Under the pieces are notes generated by a model, which had not been told where the DNA came from, made no database searches, and saw nothing but the letters and a program-made list of their open reading frames with translations. From Verrucomicrobiia bacterium (lineage in GTDB: Bacteria > Verrucomicrobiota > Verrucomicrobiia > JABWAM01), in contig JAQUAF010000066.1 of the NCBI GenBank assembly GCA_028687435.1, forward strand, positions 1 to 32,587: 32,587 nucleotides of DNA, written 5' to 3'. Each line of letters starts with the position of its first letter. Position 1 is the stretch's first letter. Below, piece after piece: positions 14,593-22,354 of this stretch. Both the position numbers and the translations under genes were made by a program.

Positions 14593-16911
14593 TCAGTTCA
14601 ATCCCGCGTTGCCGCCGACCTGGCGCGAATCCATGCTGACTTCGGGAAAGGCTTTCAATGTGAAGGTCAGCCACACCCGCAGGTCGGAGTCGTGGTTGAG
14701 GGGGCGCAACTGGCTGACGGAAAGGGAAACGATCCACGACTGCAGGTCGCGGTCGATGGCGTAGGCTTGTTCAAAAATGGAACCGTCCGAGGGATCGAAG
14801 CGATGGGTGGTGCGGAAGGTCCAGTTTTCGTTGATGGACCACGAATGGCTCAAGGTCAGTTGGTTGCCCACCGTGCGGAAGTAACTGTGTCCCACGCTCA
14901 TTTTCCAGTTCTTCGCCTTCAGCAGGGTCAGGCTGGTGGTCGATTCGCGAATCTGTTTGTTGTCGTAATCGTACCGCCCCAACCAGCTCAAGCTCAGCCA
15001 GCGTGTGGGATTCACGGCGAATTCGGTGAAAAGGTCCGACAGGGTCTTTTCGCCCGCCACCTTGTCGGCCAGGATGTCCTGATAAACCAGCAGTTCCGCA
15101 AGATCCCATGGCGCGCCATCCCGGCGGGTTTGCAGCCGCTGGCGAAGGGCCGGGCGGAAGACATTGCGTTTGTTGATGGAGTCAAGACCGGTGTATTCCG
15201 GAAAATCGATGGGGGTCAGGTTTTTGTTGATGCCAAAGCTGGAGCGGTCCACATCAAAGGCCAGCAGTTTGCCCGGCGATTGGGTGGGTTTTGCGACGAA
15301 ACCGTAATTGAGGGTCGGCTCAAAAATGTGCCGCAGGCCGTCGATTTCCCAGCGTTTGCTGTGCACTCCCCGCCACGTGCGGGAGGCCTTGTAACCGGTT
15401 TGAAATCCCGCGTTGACCACCCCGCGCGCCAGGGATGCGCCGCTGTTGTCGTTTTCGTTGGCGCCCTGCGAATTGCTGTAGAAGGTGCCCCGCACGCCTG
15501 CCCGCGGGGTGAAGTTCAGCCAGCCAAAGTATTGTTTGGGATAGAGAACCTGGTGAAACGAATCCACCCGCGTGGTGTTGTAATTTTCCATTCCGGTGAT
15601 GTCGTTGGCGTAGGCCTTGTTCAGATAGGACACCGAGTTTTCACCTTCGTAGAAAAGAGGGGTGTTGAAGATGGGTTGCCGCTTCAGATCGTAACGAAAC
15701 TCCGGCAACCGTTCCACGACCGTGTCGAAGTTGTTGAACCGGGGACGTGTCAACAGGCTCATGGTTGTGTTGGGCGACCATTTGGTCAGTTCCAGATACT
15801 GGTCCGGCTGCGGTTCTTTTTGAAATTCCTTTTCCGCGTAATCCTGCAGAAAGTTGGGATCGCTCACCTTGTTGATCTTCAGTTTGCTGTAGAAATCCTC
15901 GCGCAATTCGGCCCGTTGCGCCACCCTCACCTGGTAACGCGGCGTTGGAATCCGCTGATTGTAGGTCTGGGTGCTGGTGATCACCTCCACATCGCCGCTC
16001 TTGCGGATCTTTTCGTCGTCGGTGATGTAGGTTTTGATCTTGCCGGAAACCCTCGGGTATTGCTCTTCAAACGGCTGATTGGGCTGCTCGGGATCCTCCA
16101 CGCTTGCCTGGTAGCGAAGATCAATGCCGCCGCCCACTCCCCGGGTTCCCCGGTAATCAAGGTGGTAGGTGGGGCGCAAACTTTCCGAAGCCTTTGTCGT
16201 GTAGGAGTTTAAGATGAAAAATCCCCAGTTGCCCTTGCGTCCCATCTGAACCTGTGTTCCGGAACTGATGTCGTAATCGTCCAGGGGGACCACCATGTAG
16301 GGAAAATAAAAGATGGGAACCGATCCCGCATAGAGGACCAGGTTGCGCAACGAAACCTTGTCGCGGGGATGGACGACGATGGTGCCCGCTTTTAATCGCC
16401 ATCCGGGCTGCTGGTAATCGCAGGTGGTCAGGTACGAGTTGCGCATTACGAACCGTGTCTTGTCTCCGCTTTCCACGGATTCGCCCTCGAAGAAAAGATT
16501 GTCGTCCAGTTGCGCCCTTGCCTTGCCGGTCACCATGGCGCCGGTTTCGAAATTGTATTCAACGGCGTCGGTGTGCCATTCCTGTTTTCCTGCGCGCAGG
16601 ATCACGTGGCCTTCCGCCTTGGCCTGCTTGGTCTGGGTGTCAATTTCGGCCCGATCCGCCTGCAATCGCACATGTCCGTAGGTTGCCACCACGTGGCCTC
16701 GAGCCACGATTTTGTGATTCGTCATGTCCCAATCCAGACTGTCAGCGGTGGTGGGAATATCCTGATCCTTGGGTTGTTCCAAGGTTGACCCTATCTTGGC
16801 GGCACGGGTTTGCGCGGGCAAATTTCCCGTTGCCAATATCATCAGACCAAACAAAACCCACAACCACCCGGGGGGGGGCCTTGTCCGGCATGTCAAAGCT
16901 GAAAAAAACAT
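14593..16911 (-). CDS. lptD: LPS-assembly protein LptD (OstA family)
   Basis: 772 residues, typical length. LptD is the outer-membrane barrel that, with lipoprotein LptE, inserts lipopolysaccharide into the outer leaflet. A signal peptide ends near GNLPAQ. Residues about 55-150 form an OstA/LptA-like jellyroll (SLDWDMTNHKIVARGHV, LQADRAEIDTQTKQAKAEG, WHTDAVEYNFETG). The rest is the LptD barrel with LYAGSVPIFYFPYMVVPLDD, a conserved family segment, and many alternating aromatic strands. Only a few Cys are visible, so the disulfide pattern of E. coli is not obvious. It implies a true LPS-bearing outer membrane. It is divergent from fba, with 400 bp between them. No clear ribosome-binding site precedes the ATG. 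Confidence 0.95.
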   Translation of the reverse strand: MFFSALTCRTRPPPGWLWVLFGLMILATGNLPAQTRAAKIGSTLEQPKDQDIPTTADSLDWDMTNHKIVARGHVVATYGHVRLQADRAEIDTQTKQAKAEGHVILRAGKQEWHTDAVEYNFETGAMVTGKARAQLDDNLFFEGESVESGDKTRFVMRNSYLTTCDYQQPGWRLKAGTIVVHPRDKVSLRNLVLYAGSVPIFYFPYMVVPLDDYDISSGTQVQMGRKGNWGFFILNSYTTKASESLRPTYHLDYRGTRGVGGGIDLRYQASVEDPEQPNQPFEEQYPRVSGKIKTYITDDEKIRKSGDVEVITSTQTYNQRIPTPRYQVRVAQRAELREDFYSKLKINKVSDPNFLQDYAEKEFQKEPQPDQYLELTKWSPNTTMSLLTRPRFNNFDTVVERLPEFRYDLKRQPIFNTPLFYEGENSVSYLNKAYANDITGMENYNTTRVDSFHQVLYPKQYFGWLNFTPRAGVRGTFYSNSQGANENDNSGASLARGVVNAGFQTGYKASRTWRGVHSKRWEIDGLRHIFEPTLNYGFVAKPTQSPGKLLAFDVDRSSFGINKNLTPIDFPEYTGLDSINKRNVFRPALRQRLQTRRDGAPWDLAELLVYQDILADKVAGEKTLSDLFTEFAVNPTRWLSLSWLGRYDYDNKQIRESTTSLTLLKAKNWKMSVGHSYFRTVGNQLTLSHSWSINENWTFRTTHRFDPSDGSIFEQAYAIDRDLQSWIVSLSVSQLRPLNHDSDLRVWLTFTLKAFPEVSMDSRQVGGNAGLN

Positions 16912-17314
16912 GGTTTCGAGCGTCGGAGGCTATCAGGTTAATCTGACCATGCCAAGAACAATTTTTTCTTGCCAATTCACAACAAGGCAGGTTGGCAGGC
17001 ATGGTTTGAGTTTTCTCTGTCCTTCAGGGACAAGCACTTACGTGATTTTTAAAAAGAGATCTTCAATTCAAGAGAATGGTGGTGCGGGAGCCCCATCCTC
17101 CATCATTTTCCAGCAAACAGAGGGCGGGGTTTCTGCACCGCCGCGCCAGCGGGATAACAGAAGCATGTTGACTGCGCAAAACGTGGAACCCTTTCGCATG
17201 GATGTTTTTGATGTGACTGGACGAAGAGGGCGCAAAATGCAAAAAATGCGTGCAAAATGGAGCGGTTCTTTCTATGGTGATCCGCTCACACACCACACCA
17301 ACCCAAATCATACC
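16912..17314. other. 403-bp divergent intergenic region between lptD and fba
   Basis: It holds family-A repeat copy 5 and a small inverted repeat CCAAGAA-caatttt-TTCTTG (16954-16973) close to lptD that could be an operator. The plus-strand frame is open through the region up to fba, but it has no coding character and includes the repeat. TTGACT at 17165 is a possible -35 for fba without a good -10. Nothing else is recognised. Confidence 0.5.
17078..17142. repeat. palindromic repeat family A, copy 5
   Basis: GGTGGTGCGGGAGCCCCATCCTCC pairs with AGAGGGCGGGGTTTCTGCACCGCC, with several mismatches. Its loop, read on the minus strand, has TTTGCTGGAAAATGATGG, matching the loop of copies 1 and 2, so loop and stem were inherited together. 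Confidence 0.85.
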
Positions 17315-18268
17315 ATGATCGTAACAACCAAAGAACTCTTCAAGGTAGCCTATGGCCGCTTTGCCATTGGGGCTTATAACATCAACAACCTCGAGCAGAC
17401 CATGGGACTGTTCAAAGGCAACTTGGATTCCAAGGCGCCTTTCATCATCCAACTTTCCAAGGGGGCCCGTTCCTACACGAACAAAAAGATGCTGGAAGCC
17501 ATCATTCGCGCCGCGGATGAGGTTTTTCCGGATGCGATTTTCGCCGTGCATCTTGATCATGGCGATGAGGAAACCTGCATGGATTGCATCAAGAGCGGTT
17601 TCTACAGCTCGATCATGATCGACGCCAGCGCCGAACCTTTCGAGAAAAACATCGCCATCACCAAGCGTGTGGCGGATGCCGCCCATGCCAAGGGGCTTGT
17701 GGTTGAGGCTGAACTCGGAAAACTCGGCGGTGTGGAAGAGCATGTTTCCGTCTCCGAAGCCGATGCCAAACTGACCGATCCGGCCCAGGCCGAGGAATTC
17801 ATCAAGAAGAGCGGTTGCGACAGCCTGGCTTGCGCCATCGGCACCAGCCATGGCGCCTACAAGTTCTCTGGCAGCCAGGGATTGCATTTCGAGGTGCTGG
17901 AAGCCATCCAGAAGCGGTGTCCCGGTTTTCCGCTGGTCATGCACGGCTCCAGTTCGGTTCCCCAGGACGAGGTGGCCCGCATCAATGCCGCCGGCGGCAA
18001 GCTCAAGGGCGCCAAGGGCGTTGACGAAAACCAGTTTGTCCGCGCCTCCAAACTGGGCGTGACCAAGGTCAATATCGATACCGACGGACGTCTGGTGTGG
18101 TGCCGTGTTCATCGCGAATCCTTCCGCGACACGCCGGAAAACTTCGATCTCCGGCCGCCCGGCAAGGTTTTCATGCAGGAATACGCCAAGTTTATCGCCC
18201 ACAAGAACGAGAAACTCGGCTCTGCCGGCACGCTGGATGAAGTCCGCGCCGCGGTAAAGAAGAAGTGA
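17315..18268 (+). CDS. fba: class II fructose-bisphosphate aldolase
   Basis: 317 residues. A zinc-dependent aldolase that reversibly splits fructose-1,6-bisphosphate into DHAP and glyceraldehyde-3-phosphate. Motifs: catalytic Asp81 and zinc-ligand His82 in HLDHGD, VEAELGKLGG with Glu133, second zinc ligand His179 in GTSHGAYK, third His210 in MHGSSSVP, and phosphate/substrate loop KVNIDTDGRLVW (251-262). All key residues are present. This ATG was chosen because family similarity begins at MIVTTKELF; the longer open frame upstream runs through a palindromic repeat. No Shine-Dalgarno is seen before CATACCATG. A strong terminator follows, so the gene is probably monocistronic. Confidence 0.97.
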   Translation: MIVTTKELFKVAYGRFAIGAYNINNLEQTMGLFKGNLDSKAPFIIQLSKGARSYTNKKMLEAIIRAADEVFPDAIFAVHLDHGDEETCMDCIKSGFYSSIMIDASAEPFEKNIAITKRVADAAHAKGLVVEAELGKLGGVEEHVSVSEADAKLTDPAQAEEFIKKSGCDSLACAIGTSHGAYKFSGSQGLHFEVLEAIQKRCPGFPLVMHGSSSVPQDEVARINAAGGKLKGAKGVDENQFVRASKLGVTKVNIDTDGRLVWCRVHRESFRDTPENFDLRPPGKVFMQEYAKFIAHKNEKLGSAGTLDEVRAAVKKK

Positions 18269-18305
18269 TGACAGGTTGTTTGGGCGGAAGGCTGAAGACT
18301 GTCAG
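18269..18305. repeat. GGTTGTTTGGGC / GGCTGAAGACTG intergenic repeat (family C)
   Basis: AGGTTGTTTGGGCGGAAGG then CTGAAGACTGTCAGGC. The first part recurs as AGGTTGTTCGGGCTGTCAG right after purD (13637-13655). The CTGAAGACTG part is close to CGAAGACTGAGG after the Gly-rich gene (14368-14379) and to the run at 10205. Confidence 0.45.
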
Positions 18306-18337
18306 GCATTGAGTTTGGCCATGCCGCAGGATTGACA

Positions 18338-18368
18338 CCCCGCGGGCGTATTGCCCGCGGGGTTTTTT
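18338..18368 (+). terminator. intrinsic terminator of fba
   Basis: CCCCGCGGGC-gtatt-GCCCGCGGGG is a perfect 10-bp GC stem followed by six T. Confidence 0.93.
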
Positions 18369-18414
18369 CTTGCCATTGCATCTTGCGGATGGGTGGGATA
18401 TACAGGCGGGCACG

Positions 18415-19047
18415 ATGAAAAACCTTTTTTGTTTTTTTGCCACGATTGTTGCGGCCTGTTTGTTGCAGGCTGCGGAACCCGCCACCGACAACCCAAAGAA
18501 AGATATGAGCGATACAACCAAAACCGACAAAACCGCCTCCGAAGAAGTTGCGGTAATCAAGACAAGCCAGGGTGAAATGACGATTGCCTTTTGGCCCGAT
18601 GTTGCCCCCAAGACCGTCGAAAATTTCAAAAAGCTGGCCAGGGAAGGTTTTTACGATGGAACGGCCTTTCATCGGATTGTCGCCGGATTCATGATCCAGG
18701 GAGGCGATCCGCTTAGCAAGAAGGATGATCCCAATGTCGGCACGGGCGGTCCGGGTTACCAGATCAAGGGCGAGTTCAACAGCAAGCGGCATGTGCGCGG
18801 TGTCGTTTCCATGGCCCGCAGTTCCGATCCCGATTCCGCCGGCAGCCAGTTTTTCATCTGCCTGGCCGACGCCACCTTTCTGGACGGCAAGTACACGGCG
18901 TTTGGCATGCTGATCAAGGGTGACGAGGCGCTCACCAAGCTGGGCAGGACCCCGACGAAAGTGAATTCCCAAGGCGAAAAGAGCGTGCCGGTCAGCCGCG
19001 TGGGTGTGGAGAGCATCAAGATTGTGCCTGCCGCCTCGGCGAAGTAG
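18415..19047 (+). CDS. secreted cyclophilin-type peptidyl-prolyl cis-trans isomerase
   Basis: 210 residues with a signal peptide (MKNLFCFFATIVAACLLQA), so it acts in the periplasm on proline-limited protein folding. A short Asp/Thr/Lys-rich linker precedes the cyclophilin domain from about residue 45: EMTIAFWPDVAPKTVENF, catalytic Arg in TAFHRIV, MIQGGDPLS, GVVSMARSSDPDSAGSQFFI and FLDGKYTAFGML. The active-site residues Arg, Phe, Gln and Phe are all present. It starts about 50 nt after the fba terminator with a weak AGGCGGG site. It may assist barrel proteins such as LptD, but this is not shown by the sequence. Confidence 0.93.
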   Translation: MKNLFCFFATIVAACLLQAAEPATDNPKKDMSDTTKTDKTASEEVAVIKTSQGEMTIAFWPDVAPKTVENFKKLAREGFYDGTAFHRIVAGFMIQGGDPLSKKDDPNVGTGGPGYQIKGEFNSKRHVRGVVSMARSSDPDSAGSQFFICLADATFLDGKYTAFGMLIKGDEALTKLGRTPTKVNSQGEKSVPVSRVGVESIKIVPAASAK

Positions 19048-19073
19048 GTTTTTACACAATCATTCCTGATATA

Positions 19074-19098
19074 ATGGAGGGCCGGCCTCTGGACGGCC
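19074..19098. repeat. palindromic repeat family A, partial copy 6
   Basis: ATGGAGGGCCGGCC is identical to the right arm of copy 1. It is followed by TCTGGACGGCC, which gives a small local hairpin GGCCG/CGGCC. The left arm is missing. It lies between convergent cyclophilin and pdxA genes. Confidence 0.6.
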
Positions 19099-19145
19099 AG
19101 GGGTGAGAAAGGGAGGATTAAGGAGGGGGATTGAGCGTGTCCCCA

Positions 19146-20015
19146 TCAGGCGTGACGTGCCAGCCGCGCGGCGGTTTTGATGGCTTCGATCAGGCTTTGG
19201 GGGCAGGCCTTGCCCCTGCCTGCGATGTCGTAGGCCGTGCCATGATCGGGGGAGGTGCGGATGATGGGCAATCCGAGGGTGAGGTTGACCCCGCGATCGA
19301 AGGCGAGCATTTTGAGGGGAATCAAACCCTGGTCATGGTACATGCAGACCACGGCGTCGGCTTGTTTCTGGTTGGCGGCCCAAAAGGCATGGTCGGGCGA
19401 CACGGGGCCGCAAATGCCGTTGCCGTGCCGCCGCCGCGCCGCAGCCACAGCCGGTTGAATGATCTGTTTTTCCTCGCGTCCCGCTTCCGCGTTGGCGCCG
19501 GAGTGGGGGTTCAATCCCGCGACCATGATTCGCGGCTTGCAAATGCCGAAGCGCTTCAAGCCTTCCCATGTGAGATCGATTTGGCCGCCGATTTCCTTGC
19601 GCGTCAGAAGGCGGCTGATTTCCCGGATGGGCACATGGCGGGTGACAAGGGTCACGCGCAGGTTGCCGCCGATGAGCATCATGGCGTAACGACGCGCGCC
19701 GGTGGCATGGGCCAGCCATTCGGTCTGTCCGGGGAACCGGAAGCCCGCGGCGTGAAGGGAAGCCTTGTTGACAGGAGAGGTCACCAGCGCCGCATAGCCG
19801 CCCCGCAGACAGCCGGCCACTCCGGCTTCCAGGGATTCCATGGCAAATCTGGCGGAAACGAGCGAAGGATGGCCCGCGCGGACTCGCGGAGCGCGATCCG
19901 CCAGGAGAATTTCATAATGGAATCCCCACGGCAAATCACGGGAGCGAAGGGCTTTTTTGACGATTTCCGGCCCGATGCCTGCGGTGTCTCCAAGAGTGAG
20001 GGCAATGGTTTTCAT
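19146..20015 (-). CDS. pdxA: 4-hydroxythreonine-4-phosphate dehydrogenase PdxA
   Basis: 289 residues, shorter than the roughly 330 of E. coli PdxA. NAD-dependent oxidation of 4-phosphohydroxy-threonine in DXP-independent pyridoxal phosphate synthesis. Motifs: LTLGDTAGIGPEIVKKAL at the N terminus, LVTSPVNKASL, GQTEWLAH, VTRHVPIREI, AGLNPHSGANA, YHDQGLIPLKML and TSPDHGTAYDIAGRGKA, with the metal-binding His residues retained. The start at MKTIALTLGD was chosen by family alignment, rejecting a 9-codon extension. No Shine-Dalgarno is visible. It could also be a PdxA2-type enzyme acting on another hydroxy acid, but the motif set fits PdxA. Confidence 0.93.
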   Translation of the reverse strand: MKTIALTLGDTAGIGPEIVKKALRSRDLPWGFHYEILLADRAPRVRAGHPSLVSARFAMESLEAGVAGCLRGGYAALVTSPVNKASLHAAGFRFPGQTEWLAHATGARRYAMMLIGGNLRVTLVTRHVPIREISRLLTRKEIGGQIDLTWEGLKRFGICKPRIMVAGLNPHSGANAEAGREEKQIIQPAVAAARRRHGNGICGPVSPDHAFWAANQKQADAVVCMYHDQGLIPLKMLAFDRGVNLTLGLPIIRTSPDHGTAYDIAGRGKACPQSLIEAIKTAARLARHA

Positions 20016-20120
20016 GGGGGGGTGGAGTGACACTAGCCACACGACCGAAGAAAAGGACAGGATTTATTTTGATGTTCAGGAAATTCAATGTTTGGCGAAA
20101 AAGCGCCATGGAAAAGGATT

Positions 20121-20201
20121 TTTTTGACAGGATTGTTTGGCCATGCGGCCGGACATGGTCTTGCATAAAAATCCTGTCAATCCTGTTAATCCTGTCAAAA
20201 A
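20121..20201. repeat. AATCCTGTC tandem and inverted repeat (family B)
   Basis: Three 9-base units, AATCCTGTC-AATCCTGTT-AATCCTGTC (20170-20196), lie downstream of the inverse TTTTTGACAGGATT (20121-20134). The last unit with its flank, AATCCTGTCAAAAA (20188-20201), is its exact 14-base reverse complement. An inner CCATG/CATGG pair (20141-20158) extends the symmetry. A further GGACAGGATTTA lies near 20056. It fills the gap between pdxA and the TPR gene. Confidence 0.8.
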
Positions 20202-20221
20202 GTTGTCCGCCGCAGGCGGAT

Positions 20222-21889
20222 TTAATTCAAAAGATCATCAACCAGTTGATCGATCACCGTCGTCCAATCCCTGAATTTTTTTTGCCTTAGCAGGCGCATG
20301 GACGGATACCATGGGCTGTTTTTGGTGTCCCGCATCCAGCGCCATTCAGGAATGAACGGAAGAAGGGTCCGGTTTTTTTGGCCAAGCGCGCCGCTCAAGT
20401 GCGCCACGGCGGTGTCGACGCTGATCACCAGGTCAAGACAGGCGATGATTGCGGCGGTGTCGGCAAAATCATCGATCTCGGCGCTCCAATCGTGGAAATT
20501 GGCCGGCTTCGAGATCGGACTCTTTGATGACAGGTCTGTCTTTTGCAAGCTTACAAATGAGATATCCTTCAGCTTGAAAAGCGGTTCCAACAGTTTGAAA
20601 CTTATGGAGCGCAGCCCGTCTTTTTGGTGCAGGGGATTTCCCGCCCATGAAAGACCGATCTTCCTCCCTTTAAGCGCGGAAATTTTTGGCGCCCAGCGTT
20701 GGATATCCTTTTCCGCCGCTTTCAGATAGGGCGCCGGGGGTATGGTTTCCAAAACGGTTCCAAAAAGCCAGGGAAGGCTCATCAGGGGAACATAACGGTC
20801 AAATTCGGAATCCGGCGGGACTTCCCCGGCAATGTCAAACGTTTCCTTCCAGGAGTTGTCGAGCAGTTTTGCCAGCTGCTGTTTGCAGACCAGTTTTATA
20901 TTTGCGCCGGAACGCGCTTTGGCCAGGGGGAGATACCTCGAAAATTGGATCACATCCCCATATCCCTGCTCGCAGATGACCAGAAGATTTTCTTTGTCCA
21001 TCCGGGTTCCATCCCATCGTTTGTGATCCGGCGGAATTCTGTGGGGGTGGAGGTATCCCGCCTTGATTCTCCATTCGTATTCCCTCCAGCCGTTTTTGAA
21101 ATCGCCGGCGGTCAGGAAGGTTGTTGCCAGCCGGATATGGAGGTTCGGGGTGTCCGGGTCAAGTTTCACCGCTTTTTTGAAAACCTCGATGCTTTCATCA
21201 AGCCTGCCAAGGGTCCGGAGATTTTCGCCGAGATTGGACAGTGTTCTTGGGTTGTCCGGATGCAAAAGAACCGCCTGCCGCTGAAGGGTTGTGGCTTTTT
21301 CAAATTCGCCGGCGGCGAGTGAAATTTTTCCATCCATGATCAACCGGGCTTGTCCCAGGCGGTCAGCGGCTTCCCTGGATTTTTTTTGCCCGGCCAGAAT
21401 CACGCTTTCCCCCAGCAACGCGTTGCAATGGCCGGGATCCGCCTCAAGAGCCTTTTCGAAATACTCCAGCGCCTCATTTGTTTTTCCCTGGGCATGGAAA
21501 ACCAGCGCCAGGTTGTGAAGGGGATCCGATGATTTTGGGGCAAGCTCCGCCGCCCTTTGAAGAAGCTCCCCGGCTCTGGCGTAATTTTCGGCGTTGTAAT
21601 TCAGGACCCCGGCGATGTTGAGTGTCACGGGATCGGAGGAGTCCATGACAAGGCACTGCTCATAACAGGCGAGCGCTTTCTCATTGTCCCCAAGTTTTGA
21701 GCAAACAAGACCCAGCGCCGACAACAGGGCGGTTGCGCGGGCCATGGAGCCGGGCTCCAGGGTGACGGCTTTTTGAAGACATGCCAGGGCTTTGGAATAG
21801 TGGCCTTGACGCATGTGAACGGCGGCCCGAAGAGCTTCCTGATGTCTGTTGACCGGCGGCCGGTTCTGATGAGTTGGTTCGGCGCCCAT
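20222..21889 (-). CDS. TPR-repeat protein with C-terminal glycosyltransferase-like domain
   Basis: 555 residues. About 15-290 contain at least six TPR units (for example YSKALACLQKAVTLEP, NEKALACYEQCLVMDS, TNEALEYFEKALEADP, LDESIEVFKKAVKLDP), which bind partner proteins. About 310-550 form a GT9/GT41-like domain: LLVICEQGYGDVIQFSRYL, KIGLSWAGNPLHQKD, DTAAIIACLDLVISVDTAVAHLSG and WMRDTKNSPWYPSMRLLRQ. VDTAVAHLSGALG is the nucleotide-sugar-binding signature of this group. Proteins of this design are thought to glycosylate proteins or surface polymers; no substrate can be named. There is no signal peptide. The start ATG lacks a clear ribosome-binding site. Confidence 0.88.
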   Translation of the reverse strand: MGAEPTHQNRPPVNRHQEALRAAVHMRQGHYSKALACLQKAVTLEPGSMARATALLSALGLVCSKLGDNEKALACYEQCLVMDSSDPVTLNIAGVLNYNAENYARAGELLQRAAELAPKSSDPLHNLALVFHAQGKTNEALEYFEKALEADPGHCNALLGESVILAGQKKSREAADRLGQARLIMDGKISLAAGEFEKATTLQRQAVLLHPDNPRTLSNLGENLRTLGRLDESIEVFKKAVKLDPDTPNLHIRLATTFLTAGDFKNGWREYEWRIKAGYLHPHRIPPDHKRWDGTRMDKENLLVICEQGYGDVIQFSRYLPLAKARSGANIKLVCKQQLAKLLDNSWKETFDIAGEVPPDSEFDRYVPLMSLPWLFGTVLETIPPAPYLKAAEKDIQRWAPKISALKGRKIGLSWAGNPLHQKDGLRSISFKLLEPLFKLKDISFVSLQKTDLSSKSPISKPANFHDWSAEIDDFADTAAIIACLDLVISVDTAVAHLSGALGQKNRTLLPFIPEWRWMRDTKNSPWYPSMRLLRQKKFRDWTTVIDQLVDDLLN

Positions 21890-21975
21890 GGATGTGTCAT
21901 ATAAGGTGAAAACCCAAAGAGGGTGTCAAGCGTTCGTTTTTTTGCGCCGCACCGCGACACTCCGCCGCAAACGGC

Positions 21976-22004
21976 TTGACTTTGGGAAAATGACCGGGGA
22001 TGTT
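21976..22004 (+). promoter_or_regulatory. probable tRNA-Gln promoter
   Basis: TTGACT, a 17-bp spacer and GATGTT lie at the right distance before the tRNA. The -35 matches 5 of 6 bases and the -10 only 3 of 6. Confidence 0.35.
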
Positions 22005-22015
22005 TCGGTTGTCAT

Positions 22016-22086
22016 TGCCTCGTGGTGTAACGGTAGCACAACTGACTCTGGATCAGTTTGTCATGGTTCGAATCCATGCGAGGCAG
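22016..22086 (+). tRNA. tRNA-Gln, anticodon CTG
   Basis: The acceptor arms TGCCTCG (22016-22022) and CGAGGCA (22079-22085) pair, followed by discriminator G. The D arm has GTGTAACGGTAGCAC. The anticodon stem ACTGA/TCAGT encloses CTCTGGA, giving anticodon CTG. The T arm has CATGG-TTCGAAT-CCATG. The U1-A72 pair is typical of glutamine tRNAs. CCA is not encoded. A short T-run follows. The 3' end faces the restriction-operon remnant, a common arrangement for islands inserted at tRNA genes. Confidence 0.95.
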
Positions 22087-22136
22087 GTCTTTTTTAGGGG
22101 AGGCTCTACACCAAAGATGGGGGCAAGATCGTATGA

Positions 22137-22354
22137 TCATGCTGCTGCTGCCTGTCGATAAAGATACTTCTGAAAACCTGCAAACAGTTTTCCAATCTCA
22201 TCCGGATTGCCCAGATCCGCCACAGCGTCAGCAATGGAGTCATGGTACTTGAGTCGCAATATTCCCGGAGGATCTTGCTGCCCTCAACGACATTCCATCC
22301 CACCACTTTCAAGGCAGGGTCAATATGCTCAGCGCGTGTTTCGGTTTCGTTCAT
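22137..22354 (-). pseudogene. hsdR: hsdR with internal deletion (first 32 and last 40 codons only)
   Basis: The first part, MNETETRAEHIDPALKVVGW then NVVEGSKILREY, is the N terminus of type I restriction endonuclease R subunits. At about 22259 the reading shifts frame and continues as LRLKYHDSIADAVADLG, NPDEIGKLFAGFQKYLY and RQAAAA then TGA, which is the family C terminus. The nuclease and DEAD helicase/translocase regions, about 700 residues in a normal HsdR, are absent, so no restriction activity is possible. The ATG overlaps the stop of the toxin gene as ATGA, which shows the original operon order. Identification is from family memory; the junction is read directly. Confidence 0.85.

Noticed and set aside
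14572..16212. 546-codon plus-strand frame opposite lptD
   Set aside because: The minus strand carries clear LptD motifs throughout; the plus frame is its shadow.
16769..17314. N-terminal extension of fba
   Set aside because: The upstream frame runs through a palindromic repeat and lacks aldolase similarity; the family start is at 17315.
20170..20196. AATCCTGTC units as a CRISPR array
   Set aside because: The 9-bp units are directly adjacent with no spacers.
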